Made by a program: the position numbers and the translations under genes
Shown: one piece after another, positions 54,859 to 64,000 of the stretch
How positions within the stretch are numbered: the stretch's first letter is position 1
How the letters are laid out: every line of letters begins with the position of its first letter
Assembly (NCBI RefSeq): GCF_000425565.1
Contig: NZ_AUDR01000014.1
Location: forward strand, 62,001 to 126,000
Source of the DNA: Tepidiphilus margaritifer DSM 15129
Lineage (GTDB): Bacteria > Pseudomonadota > Gammaproteobacteria > Burkholderiales > Rhodocyclaceae
Direction of reading: 5' to 3'
DNA: 64,000 nt
The notes under the pieces: model-generated
Database searches by the model: none
Told to the model about the DNA's origin: nothing
What the model saw: the letters and a program-made list of their open reading frames with translations, nothing else

Positions 54859-56400
54859 ATGTCGCCTACGCCGCTAGAACTTGCCCGCGATACCCTGCGC
54901 CGCTTGGCTCAGCTGCAGCAACCGCCCACCCCCGAGAACTACACTCGCGTCTACTGCGAACTGGCTGGCGAACCGGAACCGCTGCCACCGAGGCTCGTTC
55001 GCTTGCTCGAGCAGATCGTGGCCAAACTTCCCCGCGCGGGAGAGCGTGTCTGCACGGCGCTCGGGCGAGCGCGGGATCATCTCAAGCGCAACGAAACGGC
55101 CCAAGCACTGGCCGATGTCGAAGAAGCCTTGCTCGCTCTACCGCCGGCCCACGAAACGGAAGTTTCGTGGGTCGCCCTGATCCGCCAACTGATCGATGCT
55201 TGGGAGCATGCCGCTCCCGGTTGGACGCCGGAGCGCAAACTTCACGCTTTGGAATCGATCCTCGCGGACGGACAAAGCCGTTGGTTTCCCCGACGGCTCG
55301 AGCGTTTCATCTCGGGGTTGCGCCAATCTCCTGGGGAATCTGCTCCAACCTCGAGCACGATGACTCAAGAGGTTCGAGCGGTCGATACCGTTGCCCTCAT
55401 CGGGGGTCTCCTCGAGCTGCTCCGTCGCTCCCTGCAAGCGCTCGAGCTCGTCGGCAGCGACAACGACGGCATCAGGGCCGAGTTGGCCCATCTGCGCGCT
55501 GAACTGCTCCAGCCAACCCCAACCTTCACCCCGCAGTTGCTGCGCCTGCTGCAGGAACGGCTCGACGCCCTGCTCGACCCCTTGCAACATGCCCTCGAGC
55601 ACAAGCGCGCAGCCGAGGCCGAACTCAAACGCCTGCTGGCGGATTTCCTCTCGCACTTGGGGCGCATGAGCCGAGAGACCAAGCAGTATCAGAGACAGCT
55701 CCAGCAGGCAGCAACGGCCATCGAACAGGCCGACGATCTCGCGTCCGTCGCGGGTGAGCTACGCGCTTTGCTTCAGGCGACGCATCACATGAGCAAAGTC
55801 ACGCGCCAAGCGCACGAAGAACTCGAACGCACCCGCCGCGACGCCGAGGATGCCGATGCCAAGGTACGTGAATTGGAAGCACAGCTACATTCGCTCAACG
55901 AACGGCTCATGCGCGACCCCCTCACCGGTCTTTACAACCGAAACGGCTTGGAGACCGCCTTTTCCCGGTCGATCGAGGCGCTACGCCACGGCCGCATCCC
56001 TTCGCTCACGCTGGGTGTGATCGATCTCGACGACTTCAAACGCATCAACGATCTCTTCGGTCATCAAGCCGGCGACGATTCCCTCAAATTTCTCGCCAAG
56101 ATCGCCCGCAAGCATCTGCGCGAACAAGACGTCATCGGCCGCTACGGCGGGGAAGAATTCGTCGTCATCCTGCCGGGCGCGACTGCCGAGACCTCCGCCG
56201 AGATCCTGCGCCGGCTGCAACGCATTCTCACGCGCGAGATTTTTTTCCAGGACGATCGCCATCGCGTCGTCACCTTCAGCGCCGGCGTCGCCGACGTGCG
56301 CCCCGAAGATACGTGGGAGAGCGCCTTCGAGCGTGCCGATCAGGCGATGTACCGCGCCAAGCGCGCCGGCAAGAACCGCGTCTTCGTCGCCGACACCTGA
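54859..56400 (+). CDS. Diguanylate cyclase (GGDEF) with helical N-terminal region
   Basis: 513-residue soluble protein. About 340 residues of helices, with a coiled coil near 310-345 (EELERTRRDAEDADAKVRELEA), precede a GGDEF domain (about 350-512). The active site is GGEEF (430-434) and an RxxD inhibition site lies at 421-424, so it should make cyclic-di-GMP from GTP under product control. No recognised sensory domain is present; N-terminal residues (RRLAQLQQPPTPENYTRVYC) resemble a short motif in other betaproteobacterial cyclases. It follows ubiH by 104 bp, probably with its own promoter. Confidence 0.9.
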   Translation: MSPTPLELARDTLRRLAQLQQPPTPENYTRVYCELAGEPEPLPPRLVRLLEQIVAKLPRAGERVCTALGRARDHLKRNETAQALADVEEALLALPPAHETEVSWVALIRQLIDAWEHAAPGWTPERKLHALESILADGQSRWFPRRLERFISGLRQSPGESAPTSSTMTQEVRAVDTVALIGGLLELLRRSLQALELVGSDNDGIRAELAHLRAELLQPTPTFTPQLLRLLQERLDALLDPLQHALEHKRAAEAELKRLLADFLSHLGRMSRETKQYQRQLQQAATAIEQADDLASVAGELRALLQATHHMSKVTRQAHEELERTRRDAEDADAKVRELEAQLHSLNERLMRDPLTGLYNRNGLETAFSRSIEALRHGRIPSLTLGVIDLDDFKRINDLFGHQAGDDSLKFLAKIARKHLREQDVIGRYGGEEFVVILPGATAETSAEILRRLQRILTREIFFQDDRHRVVTFSAGVADVRPEDTWESAFERADQAMYRAKRAGKNRVFVADT

Positions 56401-56501
56401 AGCCCTCCCCGCGGTATACTTTTCCCTTGGCAGAGAAACCCCCGTTTCCGACGTGCGACCGATGGCGGACGCACGCATCCAACCGTTCTGGAGAGCTTCC
56501 A

Positions 56502-58802
56502 ATGGACAAAACCTTCCGCGACGCCGCGCTCTACTACCACCGCCACCCCACTCCAGGCAAAATCTCGGTGGTTCCCACCAAGAGCCTGAGCAACCAGCGC
56601 GACCTGTCGCTGGCCTACTCTCCCGGCGTCGCGGCCGCCTGCGAGGAGATCGTGCGCGATCCGCTCACTGCGCGGGAATACACCTCCCGCGGCAACCTCG
56701 TGGCCGTCATCACCAACGGCACCGCGGTCCTGGGACTGGGCAACATCGGCCCGCTCGCCGCCAAACCCGTGATGGAAGGCAAAGCGTGTCTCTTCAAGAA
56801 ATTCGCCGGCATCGACGTCTTCGACATCGAGCTCGACGAGAAAGACCCGGATCGCATCATCGACATCATCGCCGCCATGGAGCCGACGCTGGGTGGCATC
56901 AACCTCGAGGACATCAAGGCGCCCGAGTGTTTCTACATCGAGAAAAAGCTGCGCGAGCGCATGAAAATTCCGGTCTTCCACGATGACCAGCACGGCACCG
57001 CCATCATCTCCTCCGCCGCCTTGATCAACGGGCTGACGGTCGTCGGCAAGAAGATCGACGAAGTCAAGCTCGTGTGCTCGGGCGCCGGAGCTGCAGCCAT
57101 TGCCTGTCTCGATCTGATGGTGCGCTTGGGCGTGAAGCGAGAGAACGTCTACGTGTGCGACTCGCGCGGAGTGATTCGCGTCGGGCGCGAGCCGGACATG
57201 GAACCGAACAAGGCGCGCTACGCCCAGGTCACCGACGCGCGCACGCTCGCCGAAGTGATCGACGGTGCCGACGTCTTCCTCGGCCTCTCTTCGGCCGGCG
57301 TGCTCAAGCCCGAGATGGTCGCCAAGATGGCGCGCGACCCGCTCATCTTCGCGCTCGCCAACCCCATCCCCGAGATCATGCCGGAAGTGGCCAAGGCCGT
57401 GCGCCCAGACGCGATCATCGCCACGGGGCGCTCGGACTATCCCAACCAGGTCAATAACGTCCTGTGTTTCCCCTTCATCTTCCGCGGGGCGCTCGACGTG
57501 GGCGCCACCACCATCACGGAAGAGATGAAGCTCGCCTGCGTGCACGCCATCGCCGATCTCGCGCGCGCCGAGCAGAGCGACATGCTCGCGGGGGCCTATG
57601 GGGAAGCCGCACTCACTTTCGGACCGGACTATCTCATCCCCAAACCCTTCGATCCGCGCCTCATCGTGCGTATCGCCCCGGCGGTGGCCAAGGCGGCGAT
57701 GGAATCGGGCGTGGCCACGCGGCCGATCGAGGATTTCGACGCCTATCGCGCCACCCTGCAGAACTTCGTCTACCACTCCGGTGTGGTGATGAAAACGATG
57801 TTCTCGGTCGCCAAGGGTATCCCACCCGAGCAGAAACGCGTGCTCTACGCCGAGGGTGAGGACGAGCGGGTGCTGCACGCTGCGCGCGCCGTGCTCGACG
57901 AGAAACTCGCCCGTCCCATCCTCATCGGCCGCCCGGCTGTGATCGAGATGCGCATCAAACGCCTGGGGCTCAACCTCATGCCAGAGCGCGACTTCGACGT
58001 CGTCAATCCCGAATCCGACCCGCGCTACAAGGAGCTGTGGCAGCAATACCTCGAGCTGATGTGCCGCAAGGGAGTGACGCCCGAAATCGCCAAGGTGCGC
58101 ATGATGAGCGACACCACCCTCATCGGTTGCATGCTCCTCAAGAACGGCTATGCCGATGCTCTGGTGTGCGGCACGTTTGGCACTTACCATTCCCACCTGC
58201 AGCACGTGCGTGACGTCATCGGTCTTGCTCCGGATGCGCGCCTTTTCGCGGCCATGAACATCCTCATGCTGCCCAAGCGCACCGTAGCCCTCACCGATAC
58301 CTACGTCAATTACGACCCCTGCGCCGAAGACATCGTCGAGATCGCCCGCATGGCGGCCGTGGAGCTCACCCGCTTCGGCTATGAACCGGCCGTGGCGCTG
58401 TTGTCGCACTCCAACTTCGGCTCGGCCGACACGCCCTCCGCGCGCAAGATGCGCCAGGCCCGGGACCTGCTGCGCGCTCTGTGCCCGCAGCTCAACATGG
58501 ACGGGGAGATGCACGGTGACTCGGCGCTCTCGCCGGAAATTCGCCAGCGGCTGATCCCCAAGAGCACTCTCGAGGGTGAGGCGAACCTCCTGGTGATGCC
58601 CAATCTCGATGCAGCCAACATCGCCTTCAACCTGATGAAAATTGCCAATGGCGACGGCGTCACCGTCGGTCCCATGTTGCTTGGTGCCGCGATGCCGGTG
58701 CAGATCCTCACCCCGTCTTCCACCGTGCGCCGCATCGTCAACATGACGGCCGTGTCGGTGGTCGATGCGCTCGAACTGCGCAACAAACTCAAGGCGGAAT
58801 GA
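56502..58802 (+). CDS. maeB: NADP-dependent malic enzyme with phosphotransacetylase-like domain
   Basis: Oxidatively decarboxylates malate to pyruvate with NADP. 766 residues (E. coli MaeB 759): a malic N-terminal domain (about 15-160; [31 protein letters not shown]), an NAD-binding domain (about 165-410; [24 protein letters not shown]) and a PTA_PTB domain (about 430-755) that regulates oligomerisation and acetyl-CoA response but is not a working transacetylase. GGAGA precedes the ATG at 56502; the longer open frame overlaps the previous gene. qor follows after 16 bp. Confidence 0.95.
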   Translation: MDKTFRDAALYYHRHPTPGKISVVPTKSLSNQRDLSLAYSPGVAAACEEIVRDPLTAREYTSRGNLVAVITNGTAVLGLGNIGPLAAKPVMEGKACLFKKFAGIDVFDIELDEKDPDRIIDIIAAMEPTLGGINLEDIKAPECFYIEKKLRERMKIPVFHDDQHGTAIISSAALINGLTVVGKKIDEVKLVCSGAGAAAIACLDLMVRLGVKRENVYVCDSRGVIRVGREPDMEPNKARYAQVTDARTLAEVIDGADVFLGLSSAGVLKPEMVAKMARDPLIFALANPIPEIMPEVAKAVRPDAIIATGRSDYPNQVNNVLCFPFIFRGALDVGATTITEEMKLACVHAIADLARAEQSDMLAGAYGEAALTFGPDYLIPKPFDPRLIVRIAPAVAKAAMESGVATRPIEDFDAYRATLQNFVYHSGVVMKTMFSVAKGIPPEQKRVLYAEGEDERVLHAARAVLDEKLARPILIGRPAVIEMRIKRLGLNLMPERDFDVVNPESDPRYKELWQQYLELMCRKGVTPEIAKVRMMSDTTLIGCMLLKNGYADALVCGTFGTYHSHLQHVRDVIGLAPDARLFAAMNILMLPKRTVALTDTYVNYDPCAEDIVEIARMAAVELTRFGYEPAVALLSHSNFGSADTPSARKMRQARDLLRALCPQLNMDGEMHGDSALSPEIRQRLIPKSTLEGEANLLVMPNLDAANIAFNLMKIANGDGVTVGPMLLGAAMPVQILTPSSTVRRIVNMTAVSVVDALELRNKLKAE

Positions 58803-58818
58803 TCCGAGGAGCAAGGCT

Positions 58819-59805
58819 ATGCTGACGCACGCGATCCGTTTCTCCGCCCACGGCGGCCCCGAAGTCCTGCGCTGGGAGACGGTAGAGCTGCCCGATCCCG
58901 GTCCGGGCGAACTCCGCATCCGCCACCAGGCGATCGGGGTGAATTTCATCGACACCTACCATCGCACCGGCCTCTATCCCGTCGCCCTCCCGTCGGGGTT
59001 GGGTCAGGAAGGTGCCGGCGTGGTCGAGGCCGTCGGCCCCCGCGTGACCGAATTTCGCCCGGGCGATCGCGTCGCCTACTGCGGCGGGGCTCTCTCACCC
59101 GTAGGCGCCTACAGCGAAGTACGCAACTTCCCGGCCGAGCGCGCCGTGCGCCTGCCCGACGACATTTCCTTTGAGACCGCCGCCGCGGTGATGCTGAAAG
59201 GCCTGACGGCGCAGTGTTTGGTACGCCGCACCCACCGCGTGCAGCCGGGCGACACGGTGCTCATCCACGCCGCTGCCGGCGGTGTGGGACTGCTGCTCGT
59301 GCAATGGGCCAAACAGCTCGGCGCCACGGTGATCGCCACCGCAGGCAACGATGAAAAAGCCGAACTCGTGCGCGCGCACGGCGCCGATCACGTCATCGTC
59401 TATACGCGGGAGGATTTCACCGAGCGCACCCGTGCGCTCACCAACGGACGAGGCGTCGACGTGGTCTACGACTCGGTGGGCCGCGCCACCTTCCTCGGCT
59501 CGCTCGATTCGCTCCGCCCCCTGGGGCTGATGGTCTCCTTCGGCAACGCCTCGGGCAAGGTCGAGCCTTTCGACATCGGGCTTCTCGCGCAGAAGGGTTC
59601 GCTCTTCCTCACGCGCCCGACGCTCTTCACCTACATCGCCCGGCGCGAGGATCTGCTCGCCATGGCCGAAGAGCTCTTCGGGGCGCTGCGCGACGGCTGG
59701 CTCGACGTCCAAATCGGCCAGCGTTTTCCCCTCAGCCAGGCAGCCGAGGCCCACCGCGCGCTCGAATCGCGCCGCACCATCGGCGCCACCCTTCTGCTGC
59801 CCTGA
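58819..59805 (+). CDS. qor: Quinone oxidoreductase (zeta-crystallin-like)
   Basis: 328-residue MDR-family NADPH:quinone reductase, same length as E. coli QorA (327). It lacks the zinc ligands of alcohol dehydrogenases, and shows HQAIGVNFIDTYHRTGLYP and the NADPH-binding IHAAAGGVGLLLVQWAK and VVYDSVG segments. One-electron reduction of quinones is the family activity. GAGGAGCAAGG stands just upstream of the ATG. Stop and dnaE start share one base (TGATG), so it is translationally coupled to dnaE. Confidence 0.92.
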   Translation: MLTHAIRFSAHGGPEVLRWETVELPDPGPGELRIRHQAIGVNFIDTYHRTGLYPVALPSGLGQEGAGVVEAVGPRVTEFRPGDRVAYCGGALSPVGAYSEVRNFPAERAVRLPDDISFETAAAVMLKGLTAQCLVRRTHRVQPGDTVLIHAAAGGVGLLLVQWAKQLGATVIATAGNDEKAELVRAHGADHVIVYTREDFTERTRALTNGRGVDVVYDSVGRATFLGSLDSLRPLGLMVSFGNASGKVEPFDIGLLAQKGSLFLTRPTLFTYIARREDLLAMAEELFGALRDGWLDVQIGQRFPLSQAAEAHRALESRRTIGATLLLP

Positions 59806-62800
59806 TGACGCCCTACGTCCATCTGCGCCTGCACTCGGAATACTCGCTCACCGACGGCATCTGCACCCTCACGGATGCCGTCGCCGCGGCCGCCGCCGAC
59901 GGCATGCCCGCCCTGGGCATCTCGGATGCGATGAACCTCTTCGGCATGGTCAAGTTCTACAAGGCCGCGCGCGCCAAGGGCATCAAGCCGGTGATCGGCG
60001 TGGACGTCTGGATCAGCAACGAAGAGGACCGCGCCCACCCCTGGCGGATGCTGCTCATTGCCCGCCACCGCGAAGGCTATCGCCAACTGTGCGAGCTCCT
60101 CAGTCGCGCCTATCTCGAGAACCAGTACCGCGGCCGCGCCGAGATCCACCCGGCTTGGCTCGAACGGGAATCCTGCAGCGGCCTCATCGCCCTCTCCGGG
60201 GCGATGGAGGGCGAACCGGGGCGCTTGCTGCTCGCCCAGAAAGAAGAGGAAGCCGAAGCGGCGGCGCGGCGCTGGGCCGAGGTTTTCCCCGACGCGTTCT
60301 ACCTCGAGCTGCAACGCGCCGGACAGCCGGACACGGAGGTCTACATCGACGCCGCCGTCGAGCTCGCCGCCCGTCTGGGGTTGCCAGTGGTGGCGACGCA
60401 CCCCATCCAGTTCATGCGCCCCGAGGATTTCGAGGCGCACGAGGCGCGCGTGTGCATCGCCCAGGGCACGGTACTCGCCGACCCCCGGCGCCCCAAGCCC
60501 TTCACCGCCGAGCAGTACTTCCTCAGCCGCGCCGAGATGGCCGAGCGGTTTGCCGATCTACCCGAGGCGCTGGAGAACGCCGGCGAGATCGCGCGCCGCG
60601 CCTCGCTCTCCATCACGCTGGGCAAGAACTTCCTGCCGCCCTTCCCTACGCCGCCGGGCGTGACGCTGGACGACTACCTCGTCGCGCGCGCCAAGGAGGG
60701 GCTGGAAGTGCGCCTGCGCGAGCTCTACCCCATCGAGGCCGAGCGCGAACGCCAACGTCCGCGCTACGAGGAGCGCCTCGCCTTCGAAACCGAAACCATC
60801 GTGCAGATGGGCTTTTCCGGCTACTTCCTCATCGTGGCCGACTTCATCAACTGGGCCAAGGAAAACGGCGTGCCCGTCGGCCCGGGACGCGGCTCGGGTG
60901 CGGGCTCGCTCGTCGCCTACAGCCTGCGCATCACTGACCTCGACCCCTTGCGCTATGCGCTCCTCTTCGAGCGCTTCCTCAACCCCGAACGGGTATCCAT
61001 GCCCGACTTCGACGTCGATTTCTGCCAGGATCGGCGCTACCGCGTGATCGAGTACGTACGCGAGCGCTATGGGCACGACGCGGTGAGCCAGATCGCCACC
61101 TTCGGCACCATGGCCTCCAAGGCGGTGGTGCGCGACGTGGGGCGCGTGCTCGATTTGCCCTATGGCCTGTGCGACCGCCTCTCCAAGCTGATCCCGCTCG
61201 AGGGCGTCAAACCCGTCTCGCTCGACAAGGCGCTCGAGCTCGAACCGCAGCTGCGCGAGCTGATGGAAGATGCCAACGACGGCGAGGCGATCCAGCAACT
61301 GTGGCAGCTCGCCCGCCCCCTCGAGGGGCTGACGCGCAACGTGGGCATGCACGCCGGCGGTGTGCTCATCGCCCCGGGCAAGCTCACCGACTATTGTCCC
61401 CTGTATCTGGCCGACGGCGAGGACGCCGTGCCCGTGTCGCAGTTCGACAAGGACGACGTCGAGGCGATTGGTCTCGTCAAGTTCGACTTCCTGGGGCTGC
61501 GCAACCTCACCATCATCGACCTCGCCCTCGACTACGTCGAGCGACTCACCGGCAATCGTCCCAAACTCGAGACCCTGGGCTACGAGGATCCGGCCACCTA
61601 CCAGATCCTGAAAGACGCGAACACCACCGCCGTCTTCCAACTCGAATCGGAAGGGATGAAGAAGCTCCTCAAGAAACTTCAGCCCGACCGTTTCGAAGAC
61701 ATCATCGCCGTGCTCGCCCTCTATCGCCCAGGACCTCTCGGGTCGGGCATGGTCGACGACTTCATCCTGCGCAAAAAAGGTGAGCAGGCCATCGACTATT
61801 TCCACGAGGATCTCAAGCCCTGCCTCGAACCCACCTATGGCGTCATCGTCTATCAAGAACAGGTGATGCAGATCTCGCAAATCATCGGCGGCTATACGCT
61901 GGGCGGGGCCGACCTGCTGCGCCGGGCGATGGGCAAGAAAAAACCCGAGGAGATGGCCAAGCACCGCGAGATCTTCCGCGAAGGGGCGCGCAAGAAAGGC
62001 TACGACGAGGCGCTCGCCATGCGCCTCTTCGACCTGATGGAGAAATTCGCCGAATACGGTTTCAACAAGTCCCACACCGCCGCCTACGCCGTGGTCACCT
62101 ACCAGACCGCCTGGCTGAAGGCCCATCACTGCGCTGCGTTCATGGCCGCGACGCTGTCTTCCGACATGGACGACACCGACAGCGTCAAGATCTTCGTCGA
62201 AGACGCGCGCGCCAACGGCCTCGAGATCCTGCCGCCGGACGTCAACGCTTCCGCCTATCGCTTCGAACCGGTCGACACTCGCACCCTCCGCTACGGCCTG
62301 GGGGCGATCAAGGGGGTGGGTCGCCCCGCGGCCGAGGCCATCGTCGCCGAGCGTGAACGCAACGGTCCATTCCGCGACCTGTTCGAACTGTGCGCCCGCG
62401 TCGACCGACGGGCGGTCAATCGCCGTGTGCTCGAGGCGCTGGTGCGCGCCGGGGCGCTGGATACCTTGCCGGGACATGCCGGTCGCGACCGGGCGCAGTT
62501 GCTCGCCACCGTCGGGCTTGCGATGGAAGCGGCCGAGCAGGCGCAGGCGAACGTCCTGCAAGGGGGGCTCTTCGACGATCTACCCCAGGCCGAGGCGATG
62601 CAGCCGGCCTTCGCCGCCGTCCGCCCCTGGACCGAGCGCGAACGGCTCAAGGAAGAGAAGACCGCCATCGGATTTTTCCTCTCGGGGCACCCCTTCCATG
62701 CCTGGGCCGAGGAAGTGCGCCGTCTGGTCTCGAGGCCGCTCGCTAGCCTCGAACCCGGCTGGGAGCCGGTGTGGATTGCCGGAGTGGTCACCAACCTGCG

Positions 62801-63269
62801 CACCAAGATGGGCAATCGCGGCAAAATGGCCTTCGTCGAGTTCGACGACGGCACAGCCCAGGTCGAGGTACTCGCCTACAGCGAAGTCTATGAGGCGTGG
62901 CGCCACGCCATCGTGCTCGACGAGCCGCTCTTCGCCGAAGTGAAAGTAAGCCCCGACGACTACTCGGGAGGCTTGCGAGTGGTGGCCGAACGATTCGCCA
63001 CGCTCGCACAGCTGCGCGAAGAACGCGCCCGGGCGATCGCGCTCACCGTCGTGCTCGAACGCACCACGCCGGAATTCATCGACGAACTGGAATCCGCACT
63101 GCGGCCCCACCTCGGTGGTAGGCTGCCGCTCGCGCTCACCCTGCGCCTCGACGACACCGAGGGGACGCTGCGATGCTCCTCCCCGTGGACTCTGCATCCG
63201 CAAGAGACTTTGCTCGCCACCCTGCGGACGCTCCCCGGGGTGGAGCGCGTCGAGGTGCGCTACGAGTGA
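59805..63269 (+). CDS. dnaE: DNA polymerase III alpha subunit
   Basis: The replicative polymerase, 1154 residues (E. coli 1160). The N-terminal PHP domain starts HLRLHSEYSLTDG. The palm contains MPDFDVDFC with catalytic D401 and D403, the same numbering as E. coli. The GRGSGAGSL fingers motif, a tandem HhH region and an OB-fold near 970-1040 (VWIAGVVTNLRTKMGNRGKM) follow, with a tau-binding C-terminus. PHP metal residues seem partly retained, typical of DnaE1. It is coupled to qor by TGATG; no dedicated promoter is visible. Confidence 0.98.
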   Translation: MTPYVHLRLHSEYSLTDGICTLTDAVAAAAADGMPALGISDAMNLFGMVKFYKAARAKGIKPVIGVDVWISNEEDRAHPWRMLLIARHREGYRQLCELLSRAYLENQYRGRAEIHPAWLERESCSGLIALSGAMEGEPGRLLLAQKEEEAEAAARRWAEVFPDAFYLELQRAGQPDTEVYIDAAVELAARLGLPVVATHPIQFMRPEDFEAHEARVCIAQGTVLADPRRPKPFTAEQYFLSRAEMAERFADLPEALENAGEIARRASLSITLGKNFLPPFPTPPGVTLDDYLVARAKEGLEVRLRELYPIEAERERQRPRYEERLAFETETIVQMGFSGYFLIVADFINWAKENGVPVGPGRGSGAGSLVAYSLRITDLDPLRYALLFERFLNPERVSMPDFDVDFCQDRRYRVIEYVRERYGHDAVSQIATFGTMASKAVVRDVGRVLDLPYGLCDRLSKLIPLEGVKPVSLDKALELEPQLRELMEDANDGEAIQQLWQLARPLEGLTRNVGMHAGGVLIAPGKLTDYCPLYLADGEDAVPVSQFDKDDVEAIGLVKFDFLGLRNLTIIDLALDYVERLTGNRPKLETLGYEDPATYQILKDANTTAVFQLESEGMKKLLKKLQPDRFEDIIAVLALYRPGPLGSGMVDDFILRKKGEQAIDYFHEDLKPCLEPTYGVIVYQEQVMQISQIIGGYTLGGADLLRRAMGKKKPEEMAKHREIFREGARKKGYDEALAMRLFDLMEKFAEYGFNKSHTAAYAVVTYQTAWLKAHHCAAFMAATLSSDMDDTDSVKIFVEDARANGLEILPPDVNASAYRFEPVDTRTLRYGLGAIKGVGRPAAEAIVAERERNGPFRDLFELCARVDRRAVNRRVLEALVRAGALDTLPGHAGRDRAQLLATVGLAMEAAEQAQANVLQGGLFDDLPQAEAMQPAFAAVRPWTERERLKEEKTAIGFFLSGHPFHAWAEEVRRLVSRPLASLEPGWEPVWIAGVVTNLRTKMGNRGKMAFVEFDDGTAQVEVLAYSEVYEAWRHAIVLDEPLFAEVKVSPDDYSGGLRVVAERFATLAQLREERARAIALTVVLERTTPEFIDELESALRPHLGGRLPLALTLRLDDTEGTLRCSSPWTLHPQETLLATLRTLPGVERVEVRYE

Positions 63270-63276
63270 TCCCCCG

Positions 63277-63317
63277 ACACCGCGGCCAACCAGTCCTTGG
63301 CGCTACGGCGGTGTTTT
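63277..63317 (+). terminator. Candidate terminator after dnaE
   Basis: Outer stem ACACCGC (63277-63283) with GCGGTGT (63308-63314), inner stem GCCAA/TTGGC, then TTTT. A second GCGGTGTC follows at 63318 and could compete for pairing. Located 8 bp after the dnaE stop; weaker than the other terminators here. Confidence 0.4.
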
Positions 63318-63356
63318 GCGGTGTCCGGCTGTTCGCCTGTCTCCTTTTGCGCCCGC

Positions 63357-63800
63357 TCAACGACCCGCCGGCAGGCGCTCGAGCCCTTCGACGTGCATGC
63401 CCGGCACGATGCCGCGCTCGCGGAACCACCCGCCCGGCATCTCCAGCGCATAGCGCGCCGGCGCCACGGCACAGTGCGAATCCAGGGTACGAGGTGCCAT
63501 TTCCTCCACGTTGAGGATGCGCCCCGCCTCGTCGAGGAAAGCCACCGACAAGGGGATGGGCGTATTTTTCATCCACATGCACTGGCGCCCCGCCACGGGA
63601 AAGACGAACACCATCCCCTCGTTCACCCCCAGGTGCTCGCGAAACATCAGACCGCGCTCGCGCGCAGGCTCGTCGGCCGCCACTTCGGCCACGATTCGAT
63701 ACATGCCGACCGTCAGCTCTGCACGCGGCTGCGCCAAGGCACCCAAGGGCATCAGCAGGAGCCCGGACACCATGGTCCACAAGCAGCTCTTCAACGACAT
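63357..63800 (-). CDS. DUF192 secreted protein
   Basis: 147 residues: signal peptide (about 1-23, WTMVSGLLLMPLGALA) and a DUF192 domain with EPARERGLMFREHLGVNEGM, MWMKNTPIPLSVAFLDEAG and YALEMPGGWF, all family-typical. The family is widespread in proteobacterial periplasms and archaea, has an antiparallel beta fold and no established function. GGAGG precedes the ATG at 63800. It is divergent from trxC across 93 bp. Confidence 0.9.
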   Translation of the reverse strand: MSLKSCLWTMVSGLLLMPLGALAQPRAELTVGMYRIVAEVAADEPARERGLMFREHLGVNEGMVFVFPVAGRQCMWMKNTPIPLSVAFLDEAGRILNVEEMAPRTLDSHCAVAPARYALEMPGGWFRERGIVPGMHVEGLERLPAGR

Positions 63801-63834
63801 CTTTCCTCCCCGGGCAAGATGGGGGCAAACCCTC

Positions 63835-63863
63835 TTGACCCTCGCCGGCTTTGCCCTCATAGT
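63835..63863 (+). promoter_or_regulatory. Candidate sigma-70 promoter of trxC
   Basis: TTGACC (63835-63840), a 17-bp spacer, and CATAGT (63858-63863, four of six -10 matches), 30 bp before the ATG at 63894. Confidence 0.45.
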
Positions 63864-63893
63864 TCGATCAAACTTCTTTGTGGAGAAAACCCC

Positions 63894-64000
63894 ATGAGCG
63901 ATACCCTGCATATCGTCTGCCCGTCCTGTTTCGCCGTCAATCGCGTCCCCGCCGAGCGCGTGCATGAAGGGCCCAACTGCGGCAAATGTCACCAGCCGCT
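63894..64000 (+). CDS. trxC: Thioredoxin 2 (TrxC), N-terminal fragment
   Basis: The 35 visible residues MSDTLHIVCPSCFAVNRVP to the window end form the N-terminal zinc ribbon of TrxC: CPSC (residues 9-12) and CGKC. This ribbon distinguishes TrxC from TrxA. Thioredoxin 2 reduces protein disulfides under oxidative stress; the WCGPC active site lies beyond the window. GGAG stands nine bases upstream of the ATG. The gene is cut by the window edge. Confidence 0.9.
   Translation, partial: MSDTLHIVCPSCFAVNRVPAERVHEGPNCGKCHQP

Overview
The window is ordinary chromosomal DNA of a Gram-negative, GC-rich bacterium. Gene content and order (PHP–yciO–M50 protease–trpS–scpA–scpB–rluB; lptD–surA–pdxA–rsmA diverging from amgK–murU; DUF485–actP; long overlapping gene strings) point to the Betaproteobacteria. 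Hydrogenophilales or a nearby order is my best guess, but this is inferred from gene content alone. I see no rRNA, tRNA, CRISPR array, insertion sequence, integrase or plasmid function. Coding density is very high, many neighbours overlap by ATGA or GTGA, and the longest non-coding stretch is 172 bp (40988-41159), so no gap reaches 300 bp.

Layout. 1-7523 (minus): a co-directional string FKBP isomerase, PHP phosphatase, YciO, M50 protease, trpS, scpA, scpB, rluB, a LysR regulator and the start of radA. 7690-12786: gcvH, then a beta-glucan module (membrane GH17 protein, small antisense membrane protein, GH17-GT2 fusion synthase). 12809-15102: ettA with terminator and a small winged-helix-like protein behind two palindromes. 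15089-19779: a histidine kinase/response regulator pair diverging from an ArnT-like transferase, a DPM1-like glycosyltransferase and a LAB_N membrane protein, with a 10-bp tandem repeat between them. 19790-27178 (minus): two tandem AT-richer chemoreceptors, a GGDEF-EAL protein and a di-iron metallo-beta-lactamase-fold protein resembling oxygen-binding ODP proteins. 27325-32687: thyA-folA, a large PLP amino-acid decarboxylase, dcd, apbC. 32798-34812: a degenerate squalene/phytoene-synthase homologue translationally coupled to an HpnE-like oxidoreductase. 34841-43213: DMT transporter, ybbA/tesA, selD/selU, acyl-CoA ligase, DUF485-actP. 43271-50461: rmuC, a DUF2892 protein, rsmA, pdxA, surA, lptD. 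50545-64000: amgK-murU, pepP, ubiH-like, a GGDEF protein, maeB, qor, dnaE, a DUF192 protein and the start of trxC.

How the genes fit together. Most of the window is housekeeping: nucleotide precursors (thyA, folA, dcd), replication, translation, chromosome segregation, outer-membrane biogenesis (surA, lptD) and peptidoglycan recycling. The accessory parts are signalling and envelope modules: a probably self-regulated lipid A/lipid-sugar modification locus, a candidate oxygen-responsive taxis and cyclic-di-GMP cluster, and a glucan synthesis locus. Selenium use is shown only by selD and selU, which suggests selenium-modified tRNA; whether selenoproteins are also made cannot be told from here.
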